A DNA stretch of 64,000 bases from Dryococelus australis (GCA_029891345.1 CM056994.1:58063251-58127250); one strand, 5' to 3'; shown: positions 22,052 through 35,900, numbered from the stretch's first letter. Notes: a model not told the origin generated them from the letters alone. A program made the numbers and translations.

Positions 22052-22958
22052 AAATATATTTCCTCACGTTCGTGTTGTTGTAAGCTTTATACAAAAAAAG
22101 TGTAAGTATAAAATACATAGTATGATCACTTATGGTTTGAAGACTATCGCACGGAAATGTTTAACTTTAATTATTAATGGACTGTAAGTAATGCAATAAT
22201 TTTTAAAAACATAGAAATAATTATTTATTCTGAAAAGTAAAAAATAAGGAGTATGATACCTGTTATAATTTCAAATAATAATTCCATACATTTCACAAAA
22301 TATTTGTTTTACATAAATATGCTCGTGATTCAAACTGTAAAATCTAATAGTATTTTTATATAAATGCTGAGCAATATTTTCCAGGTACTTTTTTAGATAA
22401 AAATTTAAGTACCTTTGCAACTTACATGCAACCCGGCACAAAATCATTTCACGAAAACTGAGCATAATATTTCCATTTGTGTGAAATAAAAGCGATGTAA
22501 ATAAAATACCTAAAAACAACACAGAAATTCTACACGAATATGTTTTCTATGCTTGCTAATTCCTACGTTACAGGCATTCTAAAGGTTTGTCTAAATTGTC
22601 AATACCCTCTCCTGCTACACACATGGTCGTGTAGCTGCATCCCTACGTGAGTACCAGCAGAAAATGTCACTCTACAATAAACACTAAGTATGTCAATACG
22701 TGAGATACATGGGCGCTATTTCACGATTGGAATGTATTCACGATTGCAGTGCCTTGTGAAGAGAGACTCTGGATTGTTTTAACTGTTAATACCAGCAGTT
22801 CCTGGCGTCCTATGTAAGTAGGATGTCAGCAGTTAATACCCAATAACCAGGAGTATACCTGCTACCAATTACAGAACCAAACACACCTGTTAGCCTGACT
22901 CATAAGTAGAGCCACCTGCTTTTCGAGAAAAATTCCATGATTAGTTGTATTCCATAAC
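22052..22958. other. 3' flank of the odorant receptor
   Basis: No further exon or gene. 22785-22845 contains 'gttaataccagcagtt' and 'cagcagttaatacc' as a near-duplicate pair around a small palindrome. Confidence 0.5.
22485..22490 (+). terminator. Possible polyadenylation signal of the odorant receptor
   Basis: AATAAA lies about 435 nt past the stop codon. No closer canonical signal was seen, and in AT-rich sequence this could be chance. Confidence 0.25.
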
Positions 22959-23232
22959 TAGAGACCCGAGAAATTCGCGAGTGCAATGACCTGTTGGCTA
23001 GACTTCGCAGTCTTATATACCATCATACAGATATCAACTGTTTACTGGTTGATCGTTGTGGTAGTAAAAGGCGGTGGTTGGGCGCACAATTTATTACATT
23101 GTTTTTATTGGCTCGTTTATCTTCAGGAGATGTCAAACAACACATACACCAATTACGAAAGTAACATGAACGTACAAGTATGTGAATTCCAACTTGTCTA
23201 GAAATGAACCCGCGAAATTCTTGGGGTCTCTA
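22959..23232. mobile_element. hAT-like MITE with 8-bp target duplication
   Basis: A 274-bp element whose ends form an inverted repeat (left TAGAGACCCGAGAAATTCGC, right complement TAGAGACCCCAAGAATTTCG). It is flanked on both sides by TCCATAAC (22951-22958 and 23233-23240). An 8-bp duplication is the hallmark of hAT elements. The inside has no transposase, so it is non-autonomous. Confidence 0.8.
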
Positions 23233-23240
23233 TCCATAAC

Positions 23241-24720
23241 ACGTTAGTTCAGAATCAGTGTCGCTGTTGGATGATTTTAACTTACTCGTTTTAGGTGTCT
23301 GCCAACAAATTACGGACATTTGGTGTCGGGGTAATTTGTTTTGATTGGCCCAGTCGAGTAGAAAATGTATTCTCACAAAGACACGCACTTAATGCACTGC
23401 AAAAAATTTTCTGGTAAACTTCCTAAATTGTTATAGAAGTTGTTAACCTACACAGGTTATGGAAATAGTGCTACGTATCAGGCTGAAAATATAAGAATGT
23501 TTAGTATCGCTACTATACAAAGTTGAGAATTTCCCTGCGAGTTTGACTCTTTGCTGAGAAACTGTAGGAGCGTTACCACGCATATATGGGAAAGTATTTT
23601 ATCGTTCGCACTTTGTCACTGTAAGTATACATTGATATGGTAAATGTACAAATTATTTCTTAGAGTGTAACCGAAGGAAATTTGCAAGTATGCACGTTGG
23701 AAGTAGTGTAGCATGCCCACAAATCTTTTCGTGTAAAGTATGCGCACAAATCTTTTTCTCGTAAAGTAGGTGGCACTACTCTTAAGCGATACATCATTGG
23801 ATGGTTGCACAGAACGAAGGGAAAATCACCCGAAATAATTTTGGAAGGAATTTCTTCAGGAAAAAGAGGAAGAACTATACAGCGTGACTCATAACCTAGC
23901 TCAATATCTGAATAAGATCTTCAACAATTAAAATTGTTGTACAAAGTGGTATCATCTGTAAAATATCACAAACTAAGTGGTGAAACTCTCTGGCTGGTGT
24001 TTCGCGTCATCACGATTTTAAACCTATCAATCAACTACTGCTAACACGAGCCTCTGTTATGTATGAGTCAAACATTGTATCGCTGCCGCTGAAATAATCT
24101 GTATACGGTTTGAACGGAAACGGTGCTTCCTTGGCAGTTGCAACAAGAGGGCCATTTTTGTTAATTAATTAGGAAGTCTTTCTCAAAAAGACAACATGCC
24201 AATTACACGAAATCTAAACGAAAAAATTTCCAATCCAATTAAATTGTGTTCAGTCATGTTATTTTTATGAAAGGGAAAGGTTTCAACAATCGTATGTTTG
24301 CAGGTTCAAGATCTCGTCAATATAAATACTTTCCTGAAAACAAGCTGCGCTTTAGTTTCACATCGTTTCTGGTATTTCAGAAGAAAGTCTTTTATAAATT
24401 CTATTTTCGATGGTGGATGTCTCCCCAATATTAAACAGTCGCGTGTAAATTTCTACCTCATTTTCCCTAAGGAATTCCCTCCCGAGCTATTTCGGTGAAT
24501 GTGCATATGTTGTTCTATTTAATATTATGTTGACTCCTCATCTGAAGCTAAGGGGGTAACTCATGATGATAGAGCAATATGGGGTAAATGAGTATAAAGA
24601 GCTAAGGTTACTATCTGGTTATATAATTGAACATCCTTACATGACATGAAATATTGAAAGGTCGGGGCAGCATTGTTATTGCAAGTACATTAACTGCCGT
24701 ATTTAGAGCAACGTTATTGT
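23241..24720. other. Intergenic, nothing recognised
   Basis: Short ORFs only (e.g. 23616-23810, 24246-24498), none with recognisable protein features. Confidence 0.5.
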
Positions 24721-24724
24721 ACTG

Positions 24725-25045
24725 TGTTGGTCCCTCCTTTAGTAGTACCCTGAGACTGTTGAAGTATGGCGTGTCACGGCGGTCGGCACAGTAGGTTTCT
24801 TGGGTCGTCCATCTCGGCCGGCGTCACATGGAGAAAGACGCCTTCCGCCTCTCTGCATTGCCCTCATATCAGCGTCACTAACGCAACCCGGCCTGATTCC
24901 TTGACTGGTAGAAGGGATTCCTGCTTACCGGGGTTTGGCAAATGCGAACCCCGATTGCGGCGACTGGCTGTCCTGAATTTTGCTCAAGTGTGATGGCGTA
25001 TTCAGGCGGGCCGTCCAACTGAGGCCCGCCCTACGACATCGTAAC
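24725..25045 (+). mobile_element. Possible solo LTR
   Basis: A GC-rich 321-bp block in AT-rich surroundings starts TGTTGG and ends GTAAC(A). 'actg' flanks both sides (24721-24724, 25046-25049). Size, near TG..CA ends and a 4-bp duplication fit a solo LTR, but no internal region or second copy is in the window. Its 75-residue ORF is not recognisable. Confidence 0.35.
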
Positions 25046-25339
25046 ACTGTGTATTCATATAGCATTTTTTTGTATGTTTTGAGGTGTACTACCCACACGT
25101 CAGTTACTTACCGCATATATGGAAACGTACGTGTGGTGTTGCTTACCGAAGAGCTCTACAAGGGAACGTGTAACATGTTCTATTGGTATGACATTTATAT
25201 TTACTTTTTGGATCAGTACGCAAGTGAGAAAATAACTGAAAATGAAAATGTGCGGAGTTCATCAAAAATAAACTGTTTAATTGTTTCACCCACATAACAT
25301 GTAACAAATTGTAATAAGTCAGTCATTTTGAAAATAAGA

Positions 25340-26530
25340 AACAGTTTCTTTTAAAGTTACTCATTTCATAATGTCTGAAATATGATGTTCAAAATATTTA
25401 TAATTCAAGTGGAGCTATTTTACATAATGACAGACAAAAGTGGCTGTGACTTAGCACATTAAATGCTCGTAATAAACACAAAGAGCACACCATGTTCGTT
25501 TCAAATGATGTGTTTAATTATTTATGGCATACTTACCTTAAAATATTCACTTTACCGCAATTTTGAAAATAAATGTTTGATATTCTAAAATGACATTAGT
25601 TAAAGGTATGCTACCATAGCACTGTGTACGACACTTGGCGGTAATCGTTTGGTTGAATCCCGACATAAAAGATAATATTTTTTTTCCACGTGTTTAATTT
25701 GCCCGACGAAGAGGATGTGAATCAGTGTACTTAAATCTTGTAATCGGTACAGAGAGCATGCCGAAATGGCTTTAATATGTGTAATGGTTCGTAGGATATA
25801 GCATACAAACCTCAAACATGTATTTCCCCGTTTTGAAAAGGATCGCTTGATATGCTAAAATGGTATATTTAACTTATCATTGCACTACTTGTGTGCCAAA
25901 TCGGCAGGAATATGTTGAATAGATCCCAAGATATTAATTAAAGCTTAATAGTTTAAAGTGGCACTATTTCTTAAAATAGAAAAACACAGGGCTGCAAATA
26001 GCATACATAATGTTTGCAATAGGCACTGTCAGAGCACCAAGTTTGGCTGAAATTTGTGGAGTGTTTCGGGATGCGTTCTTCTAGCGTAAAATATTCATTC
26101 AGCCTCCATTCTGAAAATAAGTGCCTGATATATTAAAGTCACGCACATCCATCACTAACTGCACGCCAAATTAGATGGGAATCGGTAGTGTATTTGTCAG
26201 ATACGTTGGAAGAACTTTATTTTTTCAAGTGACACTTTCCTCCCAAACGACGGTCAAGTGAAGATGATATTCCTTGAATTTAACGTTTCGTAACGGGAAC
26301 CGCCAACATATAAATGTTGGTTCAAATTGCTTGAATATATTCTGAGTCATGATTCAGATTCCAGAAATTAAAAATGGCCGCCATTTAAAAAATAAGCATC
26401 TGACAATGCAGGAATTAATGAAATTCTGGTAACCTTGCTTAGTACTACGAGAGTGCCAAGTTTAGTTAAAATCGAAAAATGGGTTCAAAAGAACTTTTAG
26501 GATACACACGACAACTCACAGGAAGGTGAT
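25340..26530 (-). repeat. Inverted array of the 1-1740 repeat family
   Basis: The complement of the left array's core appears near 25618, 25880, 26022, 26153 and 26440, e.g. 'gcactacttgtgtgccaaat' at 25883 and 'ctgcacgccaaattagatgg' at 26158. Divergence between copies is high. Confidence 0.65.
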
Positions 26531-26544
26531 CTTATATACTTAAA

Positions 26545-26773
26545 GGGGCCGCGGGGGCTGAGCGGTTAGCCTGCTCACCTCCCCCATGGCAAACCGGGCC
26601 CAATCCCCGGTCGGGTCACTCCGGGATTTTCGCACGTGGGAATCGTGCCAAATCTATCGTTTCCCCCGCCTTTCATTCGGGGGTGATCCATACTCACCTC
26701 GCTTTACCCTCATCGGCTCCCAAGACCACGATGTTAAGAGATGCCCAAATCTCTTCACTCACTCACTCACTCA
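26545..26773 (+). mobile_element. SINE copy 3
   Basis: A full-length member: tRNA-like head 'gggggctgagcggttagcct', B-box-like 'gggcccaatcc', body 'cgcacgtgggaatcgtgcca' and a (tcac)n tail at 26755-26773. It is inserted directly next to the inverted repeat array. Confidence 0.75.
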
Positions 26774-29079
26774 TAAACCTACAAAAAGTAGTATGTGCAC
26801 AACATTTGTCATTAAGAGCAGATTACTTATTTAATTTAGGAATTATCCCTACTGTAATGAACAGAATATTATTAAAATTTCATGACTGTGCGTTGTTTAA
26901 AAACAGTTAATTAAACGCATTTGGAAAATGTGAAACGTAAAATGATTTTCAATAAATAAGGTCATTATAAAATAATTATTGTTATATAACAAATATTGGT
27001 GTAAGAAAATTTTATTTATTAAACAGTCGCATACAAATTTTCCATAAAAAATATTCCTCTAAGTGTGATGAATTTTGATACTGAATGACAAATCTTGACA
27101 TTAATTACAATTAAACAACTTGGCCTCATTCAGGGAATGAAAAATCTTATCACAGAATATTGAATTGTATTAAAAGCATTACGACTTAACATGCTGTTTT
27201 TGAAAATAGTCTCCATGAATGTAGAATGGAAAAAAGTCTCGACAGGATACTCAGCATTTAAAGATTCTAATCTACTAAATTATTAACAAACTTATTTTAA
27301 CTTATACTAACATCAAGTATTCTTCTCGTCTTTTTTTACAATATTTTACACTTTCATAAGAAAACACACGAAATGTCAAAATTTAATTTAGGCACATGTA
27401 AGCTGGTCGCTCAATGTTTAAATGTTAAAGGACGGAATATTGTGAATGTTTAATATAATTCAGGAACATTTTCCAGCTACAAAAAACTGGAAGAATTTAA
27501 GGCAAAAATAATTTTTCAATCAAAATGATATTGTGTTGTGATATGCATAACTGTTAGAAAATATTCTTAATATATATTCCACCTGTGTGCTGAGCTGTAA
27601 AATCCTAACGTAAAAATGTCTCAGATCTTTTACATATGTATTAATTCCCCGCAAGTTTCTACACAGGAACTTAACAAGATGGTTCTCCTAACTGCACTTC
27701 GAACACACATCACTTAAATTACCATAGATGCATAAAATGTACATGTTAACAATGCATGAGTAAAATACGAATATCCTCTAAACTACTCATATTTCAACTA
27801 TCAAAATAAAGTATAATCTCAGGGCTGCCGGTGGGATGGAGATTGGGCGTGCGCCAGTCTATATATTTTAAGGCATAGAGATATCTGGCATTATATAAAT
27901 GGAATGTAGATGCGAAATATTTTATGAATTATTTCGGCAGTAGGGCAAACTCCAATCTTCTATAAACTTGGACAATCTACACTTGTACATGATCCTTTGG
28001 GCATGGTTGTTCATGACTCGTTCACTATATTTTCAGCTAAATATTACTGGACGACTGTCCGTCAAGGCTTTCCAAACTAATTGCGGCACATAACGAAAGC
28101 ACAAATGCACAAGTGTTCGAAGTGTAGTCTGGCAGCGAATGAACTCCAAAATGTTTCGGGACTCAAAAGTATGGTTCTGTTTGTCAAAAATTCTTCTGTC
28201 CAAGAATCATTTGCACGTACTCGTGATTTCTCTTATCCCTACTTATTAGGAACTGATGACTGTGGCTCAGAAATATGAACATCGCAGTATAGATAAAGAA
28301 AACTGCGTACATTTTTACACACAAAAGCGAATGTAAATCTGTAAACTCTCCCAAACTACTGGTAAAGCGAGCATGTCAGAATGAAACTGACACCATTGTA
28401 TAACCGGCTGTCCAATACTAAAGGAACTGCCTTGCATATTTAGCCAGAAGAACTGTGGAAATGAATCGGATGATGGAGTATAACTGGCAGAAATATGACA
28501 CGAGGATAAACTGAAACATTTCAAAGAAACACCACATATATGTTAGACTTGTTATCGCTTGGGGGATTACCTTTAAAAAATTCACATCTCATTTACAACA
28601 CATTATAACATTTATAGCCTAGTTTATTTCTTGTTCTTTACTGACAGCCAGTAAGGGAGGCCTTCAATTACTATAACCGCAAAGGAGTAGGGAAATAAGG
28701 TAAAGTAAATCATGTTAAGAAATTCAACATTGGCACGAATGAAAATTCAGGCACCAAGCTGTTAACCCAGGAGTTCATAGTGAGCTATTCTCGGGATGTC
28801 CCGTTACTTTTGACCATTTCTGTGAACTAAATTGTGGCGTCGAATACCAATACAACATAGAGTAGTTGAATGATGACACCAGAAGATACAAATGAAACAA
28901 CTGCCATAAGGCAAACTGAGTCAGATTTCCGATAAATTTTATAAGATTTTAGTGAAAGTACGAAAAATATCACAAGAGATAAGCAAAATTTTCTTCCCCG
29001 TAATGGATGGAATAAAATACCCCCTCTCTTACATTTTTAACTGTAACAACTTATGGCGATACAGCAGAGGGGGACAAGG
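26774..29079. other. Intergenic, nothing recognised
   Basis: AT-rich sequence with only short, unsupported ORFs. Confidence 0.5.
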
Positions 29080-29700
29080 AACTTACAGGTTGGACCTAAA
29101 GACGATGGTGGGAGCAGATGAAATGCAGCCACAGCAACTGCCAGAGCATAACCGATAATCGCACAGTATTTTCGGTGGCGATACATGTGGAGGTGTATAC
29201 AGGCGATCCTTTAGGGGAATTGACTATAACGAAGAACCTCAAGGATGGGCCAAAGGGTGATAGCAAGATCAGATTACGTGGATCGCTCTCTTGCATGCCG
29301 AGCAGTTTGCTGGTGTTTCCGAGGTCTTAGCAGTGTAGAATCAAGTGGATATGTGGGTGAAGTACAGCAGGAGGCTTCACGTCAACTTAAAAAAAAAACT
29401 TAGAGATAGTATCAAGAGCAGATGTCAGATGCAGGTAAGGTAGTTCCATGTTTGTCTGCCAAAGCAGTTTACTGGTGTTCTCGAGTTGATACAGCAGGGG
29501 TCTTTACGTTAACGAAGAACTTCAAGGTTGAGACAAAAGCGAATGGCAGTTGCAGACGAGATGGCTTACATGTTTGCTTGCCAGATCAGTTTATTGGTGT
29601 TGCCGAAGTTATTTCGGTGGAGATCCGAGTGGAGGTATGGACAAAATATACAACAGGGAGCTTCATGACGTCGGAGAACTTCAAGGATGGGCCGGTGCAT
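29080..29700. repeat. Imperfect long tandem repeat downstream of the minus-strand gene
   Basis: Blocks like 'gaacttcaaggatgggcc' recur at about 29232, 29514 and 29679, and 'gcagttt.ctggtgttnccgag' at about 29300, 29463 and 29585, with 'ggtggagatccgagtggagg' between. Units are about 120-280 bp because of indels. It would lie in the 3' UTR or just beyond it. Confidence 0.6.
29590..29595 (-). terminator. Possible polyadenylation signal of the minus-strand gene
   Basis: AATAAA in minus sense, about 190 nt past the stop codon at 29784, inside the tandem repeat. Plausible by distance only. Confidence 0.35.
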
Positions 29701-29783
29701 ATGAGCTGGCTTCCACGTTTCTCTCTCGTAGTAGTCTCGGCTACCCGAGCGGAGCCGTGCAGAGGGGCGGGGCCCGGGCCTGT

Positions 29784-29982
29784 CTAGACGTGCTGGTGGT
29801 CGGCGGAGCAGCCCTTGCCGAGGTGGGGCCGTGTGAGGTCGCGCTCGCTCATGGTGGGCACGCGTGGCTTCTTTTCGGGCGTGATGGCGGAGCCGGTGAT
29901 GGCGAGGCCCGACTCCAGCACCACGGCGCTACGGTCGTCGTCCAGCAGCTGGGAGACGACCCTCGCTTCCCGCGAGGCGTTC
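29784..29982 (-). CDS. Unnamed gene, terminal exon F
   Basis: 199 nt with acceptor 'gtgtgatgttgcgcag'. One base completes the Gly codon. It then encodes 65 residues, starting '[20 protein letters not shown]' and ending '[17 protein letters not shown]', followed by TAG. GC-rich, with a strongly coding-like composition. Confidence 0.8.
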
Positions 29983-32900
29983 CTGCGCAACATCACACAC
30001 AACACTCTACACTCTGCTCAGACGTCTCTCTCGACCAACAAAATACTGGACATCACTGATAAAAAAAAAAACAGCAGAGGAGTAACAACAGAATAGTTAC
30101 ATAGTCTTGTTGCATGGTCGCAGCAACCGAACTTCTGAACCGGCAACATAATGTTTTGTCAGTTTATTACAGTTGTATTTGTTCAAGGAACACTTCCAGT
30201 ATCGCTGAAGTTGTTCTGATGAAGGAACTCTCTGTCCTATAGGATGAACAGAATGCTCTGCTGTAGGGACTTTAGTCATGGTTGCAGATACACTCATAGA
30301 CATCACAACTGACATTTCTGCTGTCACAATATTTAGATGATACCAAGAACCAATCTGATTGATGACCCTACAGTAACAATCTAGATGGGTTATTGGTACA
30401 AATGTTTGGTACCTATTGCCTTATTTTTTTCTCAGTGCTGCAGGTTCGTCGTTAATTGAACACTTTGAAAAATCAACTTACAAAAAAAACCTTGCATATA
30501 TTTAAAAATAACTTACCGACTGGCAGGCTCACAGTCAAGTTGGCAACAATATCGGGAAAGTAACTCCATGACTTGGTGCTGTATTAAAAGTCTGTTTGCA
30601 AATATGTACACACAGAATTATTTATTTCCTTTTATAGTAGTTTTATGCTCATAAGAATATAAGATATTTCATATTATCATCGTGTTTGCATTGCTGGCCA
30701 TGCCACATTTACACCTGAACGACAAATGAAATTTTATCGGGTCATTGTCAATGCTTATTTTATGGTAGAAGCACACGAAATGAGTATAGGCTGTTCACGG
30801 TAAAATTAGCACTTTTGAAAGCCCTGCTTAAGATCTACTTGTATGCGCATTGTGTATTCTTCCATCATTTGTAAAATTAACCTTACCACTGGCCTAGTCA
30901 CTTTATTCGTGCGTCGATCAATGGCAACAGTAATTTTTTTTATAAAAGTAAATATTTTACAGAAGTTTTTATTTTTACACTTACATGCATCTAAAAAAAA
31001 CCAAAAAGTAAAATAAAATATTTAAATATCCACAAACGTTTACTTAACACAAGTAATTTATCATTAACGCGTGAAACTACTTTCTCTCAATCGTTGCTAA
31101 CTTTACTGGGGGCGTGGCAGTCAATGTGCTCGTTAAATTATATGCAGGCAGGGGCAGTGATATTTTTCTAAGGTTGATTTCAAAAGTGCTCACTTTACCG
31201 TGTTCAGCATTTAGCACAGTATATCCTAAGCAAGGCGTAGAAAAATGCTCTATTAGTCGCAAACAACCGATATCAGTCAGTGAAACACGAGTTAAAGGAA
31301 GTTTGTCTCGCTGACTGGACCAACTTGTAAGTCAGTCCAGTGAACAGGGTAAATAGGGGGTTAACGTTTAATCGACAGTGTGGTCGTTATAGAAAATAAT
31401 TGCTCAGACAAGCAGGAACAAGGATATAAATGGACACGACGTGTATGAAGAAACCTTTTTACAAATCGCGTGGAGAGATTTCAGGAGAACGACGGCTGGG
31501 ACTCAAACCCAGGTCCTTCTGATTGAGACTTCAGTCATTTCGCTTAGAAAACAAACAATGAATATGTGTCTCAAAGTAATGGGATTCACTAAAATTCAAT
31601 GGAAACCATCATTGGATCTGTAATATTCTTCTAGAGCCTACTCTATAAACCAAAAAAATGTCTAGGCTTTCCAGTAGAGCCATCCTCACAAGTCTCACTG
31701 ATTTGGGAACTCACCCACTAAAAGTACATTGCTAGAATGTTGATAGTTTTAAACTGAATAAAAATAACGTTAAGTTATAACGTATGACTATACAGGTTAT
31801 ACATAATATATTTGTTACGAAAAAGTTATAACATTTATAGGGTTCGGGCTTAATCGATTCCTAAAGGCGGTATGTGTTTTTGCAACTAATAACTAGTGTA
31901 TTGCAAATATCTGAGGAAGTATTTAAGAAGGAAACACTGAGTACCAAAATAATATGTAACATATTAAATATGTGATGCCACTAAAAAAAACCTAGTGATG
32001 TTATAAAATTATTTAATGAAAATAGTATACTTGATGACATCACCACGCCATACAAAAATTACATTTCCTCACTCCCTATGTAATACTACTTTCAATCTAT
32101 TTCTCTTCCTTTCTCGTCTCTCAATTCTTTGCCGGTTAGCCTACATGGAAGCGACAGTCCTAAGAGGACTACAGGCTGTTCACAGTAAAGTGAGCACTTT
32201 TGAGTCCCTAGTTAATTCTTTCTTATCGACCATTTTTTATCCTTCCGCCACTTTTTAAAATGATTATTACCATGTAAGTAATAAACAAAGTGCATATATT
32301 TCACTGGACTCGAAATCAACGTCTAAGGCTACAATAAAATATATTTATTGAATATCATTCCGAATGAGAGGGCTTCAAAAGCGGCTCACTTTACCGTGAA
32401 TAACCTCGTATGTACCTAGAGCTTCAATTGCGTTGCAGTGTTTGAAATACACGCTTTTTACGAAACTACTTAATGTGCGTTGTATGTACTAATATATGAA
32501 TTAAAAACGCACTTGAGGCGAGGTGCGAAGACAATTTTCAAGACACCACACACAATATAAATTATATTTCCGAGCTCTTCAACATAGCAAAAGAACTGCC
32601 TTTTCGCACTGCCTTATTCACAAATTGTACTGATGATAAACACTCAAAATTAGAATAGGGACATGTACTGATCATCGTTACAGACTTTGCACTAATGAAG
32701 AGACAGGTTCGCCGCTCAGAGCTTCAAAATTGCAGCGGTACAATGGGAATACTGCACGCCATTTCAGAACCTTGGCCGTGTTTAAAATGAAAAATTCGGC
32801 ATTTCGTAATTTGTCATTTTGTAAGTTTCAATTCGGACGTTGTCGACAGTCAATTGTTTAGCACTCGCAGCCACGCATCTTTACATCAACAGTGAAAATT

Positions 32901-35900
32901 ATTTTGATCCAAATTTAATGCTTAAAACGGACGAGATACCTATGATGATCACTGGAATGCCGTTATTGTGTTAATAAATCAGAAAATAATTGTTTATGCA
33001 ATAATGACTTTAAAATAAATTGTTGCGATATATATACATATATATATATATATAAAGCACAACAATTACTTGATTTTTAAAACATGTCTAGGGTATTTTA
33101 TGAACGCTAACATGTTTTAAAATTTTTTTTAATTACGCATTCGCGTATGTATTTTGAAGTTCAAAACCAAAATGGCGCTGATTTTGCCATTTTGTATTTT
33201 TGCTATCATCCGCTGGGTACAAAATACGAAATACCGAATTACCAAATATGTCACCATTTTGTATACGAAACAGGGTCACGTGACAATTTTGTCAACGAGA
33301 TCTGCCATTTCGGACACGGCCCTTGTGTGTAGATGCGCCGGGGTGATAAAGGCTGTTCACGATACTTTTGAAATCAACCTTATAAAAAGTCACTGCCCCT
33401 ACCTGCAAACATTTTAAAGGCCGCACTGAGTGGCATGAGTCCAGTAAAGTTGGTAACGATGAATGGGGAGTAGTTCCGTATCTTAACGTCTAATAAGAAG
33501 TGTTGGATAACCATTTGTGATAACTTAAATTATTTCTTTCGCTTTCTGGTTATTTGAATGCATCGAAGTGTAAAAAAAAAAAAAAAGCCAGATTTGTAAC
33601 ATATTTACTTTCCTGATATTTCCATACTATCACCTGACCGACGCATGAATAAAGTAATGAGGCCAATGGCAATGTTAACTTTACATAAGGCGGAATAATA
33701 CACAATGTGCTTACAAGTACAGGGTGAGTCCTTTAAAAGAGGCCCCGTGGGATTCCATCCCGCAGCATGTCCTCGCCCGTGCCTTTCACAACTTTTGGAT
33801 GTCGTTTTCACACCTGCCTCGAGGTCAATGGCGGTCACTTCCAGCACCTAGTCTAGGTATTTTGTTGTCACGCTGGACTGTATTTCCTCATTCCCTCGTT
33901 CCGTTACGCACACGTCCCACGGAGCCTCTTTTAAAGGACTCGCCATGTAGATCTTCAGCGCGGCTTTCGAAAGTGCCCATTTGACCGCGAACAGTCCACG
34001 ATACGCGAAGTCGGTGTCGCCCTTAAATCGCTCCAGGCACACATGTAGTCTCTGGGGGGGGGGGGGTGAAGCACGCGAGTGGGTCACTCACCCGCTCGTC
34101 TTGCCGACCGCCACCACTTTGCCGTGCACCACGCTGTGCACTCTGGGCCAGGAGCACAAGGACAGCCTCCGCCTGGCCCTCGCCTTCTTCGTGTCCTCGT
34201 CCATAGGCGAGCACGTCGGCAGCCCCGTCCCAGGCCTCTGCAACCACACACTAGTTCACGCCACACTGACGCTGTGTAGCGCCACTGCCCGGCAGACATC
34301 TGCGCGGGCCCTCGTCACTCGACCAAGGAACGCGAATTCTCACCAAGGATTCCCCAAGTCCCCAGGTTCTACGGCCTTACAACGTCTTCATTTGGAGAAA
34401 AAAAAATTGCTGCTTATTTAAACATAGCACTTACTACATACACATCACATAAAATAAACGATCGTGTTGTTTTCTTTAGATAGCGTAGAAACACGTGCTT
34501 GGTTACACATTTTCATTGAATGTTGGTAGCACAGTATTCTCCTTGTGGCGTTCACATCTGTTGTTTTCTTACCACGGTTATTTTCATGACTGTTCGCATG
34601 AAACTGTCTATATGCTATTCAGGGTAAAATGAGCACTTTTGAAGTCCCTGTTTAAGATCTACTTGTATGCAAGTTGTGTATTCTTCCCCATTACGTAAGT
34701 TTAATATTCCCATGGGCCTCATCACTTTATTCATGGGTCGGTTAGTGAAACTGAAATTATTAGAAAAGTTGATAATTTACTAATCTACTCATTTTTGCAG
34801 TTTGGTTCATTTAAAGGAACAGAAAGCGAAATAAATAATTTAAATTATTATAAATTATTACATGACGCTTTGTATTTGACGTTAAGATACGGAACTACTC
34901 CCCATTCATCGTTACCAACTTTACTGGACTCATGCCACTCAGTGCGGCCTTTAAAATGTATGCAGGTAGGGGCAGTGACTTTTTTCTAAGGTTGATTTCA
35001 AAAGTGCTCACTTTATCGTGAACAGCCTTTATACAACAGTGTTTCATCGCCATGATTATTAGTCTCATTCTCTGGAATGCATTTGTGGTATGAAAAAACT
35101 GCAAATAAACGAAGGAATCAATAATATTGCACAGACGACATGAGCTACTCATAAAATTAAATACTGGCTCGCGACATCATGCACATTGTCAGCTAACGTA
35201 ACAGAACGAACATTAGTAGGGTATTAAACCTATGTTCTAAAGCTGGCAGTACGGTAGAGTCTACTTTGGCAAACAAGTGAATAAGATATGGTTTTCTCGT
35301 TATACTAAAAGTATGTTTGTACTGTCAGCCTTAACTATAGATTCGGAAACTCAACTTTTCAAACTGAGGTTTTAGTGAAGTGTTTATACCGTCAGACGAA
35401 ACTCCGTTTTGGAAACTTATGTTTCGTGTGTTATTTTATGCCGGAAATCACTAGTATCAAAATATTGAAAACAAAACTAATTCTTTCTGTTATGCTGATA
35501 CGAAAAGGAAGCATATTTTACAGAGAATCATAAATATGACAAAAAGTTACTTACGTATCATATATTGCTTTCTAAAACACAATTTAAATGTGGCATTTCG
35601 TAACTGTTTACAACATACTTATTGTGTATTAGTTAGTTTCCTACTTACACCAAAATTATATAATCGCACTTTACTTCGGCATTAATTTTAACCAATTAAA
35701 AATCGTGTTCTACACTTCAACATAAACTAGTTATAAATTTAATACAATATTTGCATACGAAACCAGAGTTTCGTTGTTTATACTGCACGCTAAACCTAAC
35801 ATTCTACGTGAAACTTGAGTTACAAACTCAGTTCCGAGATACAGAGAAACTTAATTTCGCGGTGTTTGTACCGCACACAGACCCAAGTTACCAAAACTCT

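Noticed and set aside
33981-34421. 146-residue plus-strand ORF over exon E
   Set aside because: The minus-strand reading has good splice sites and phase. The plus ORF runs across a MITE end and a G run.
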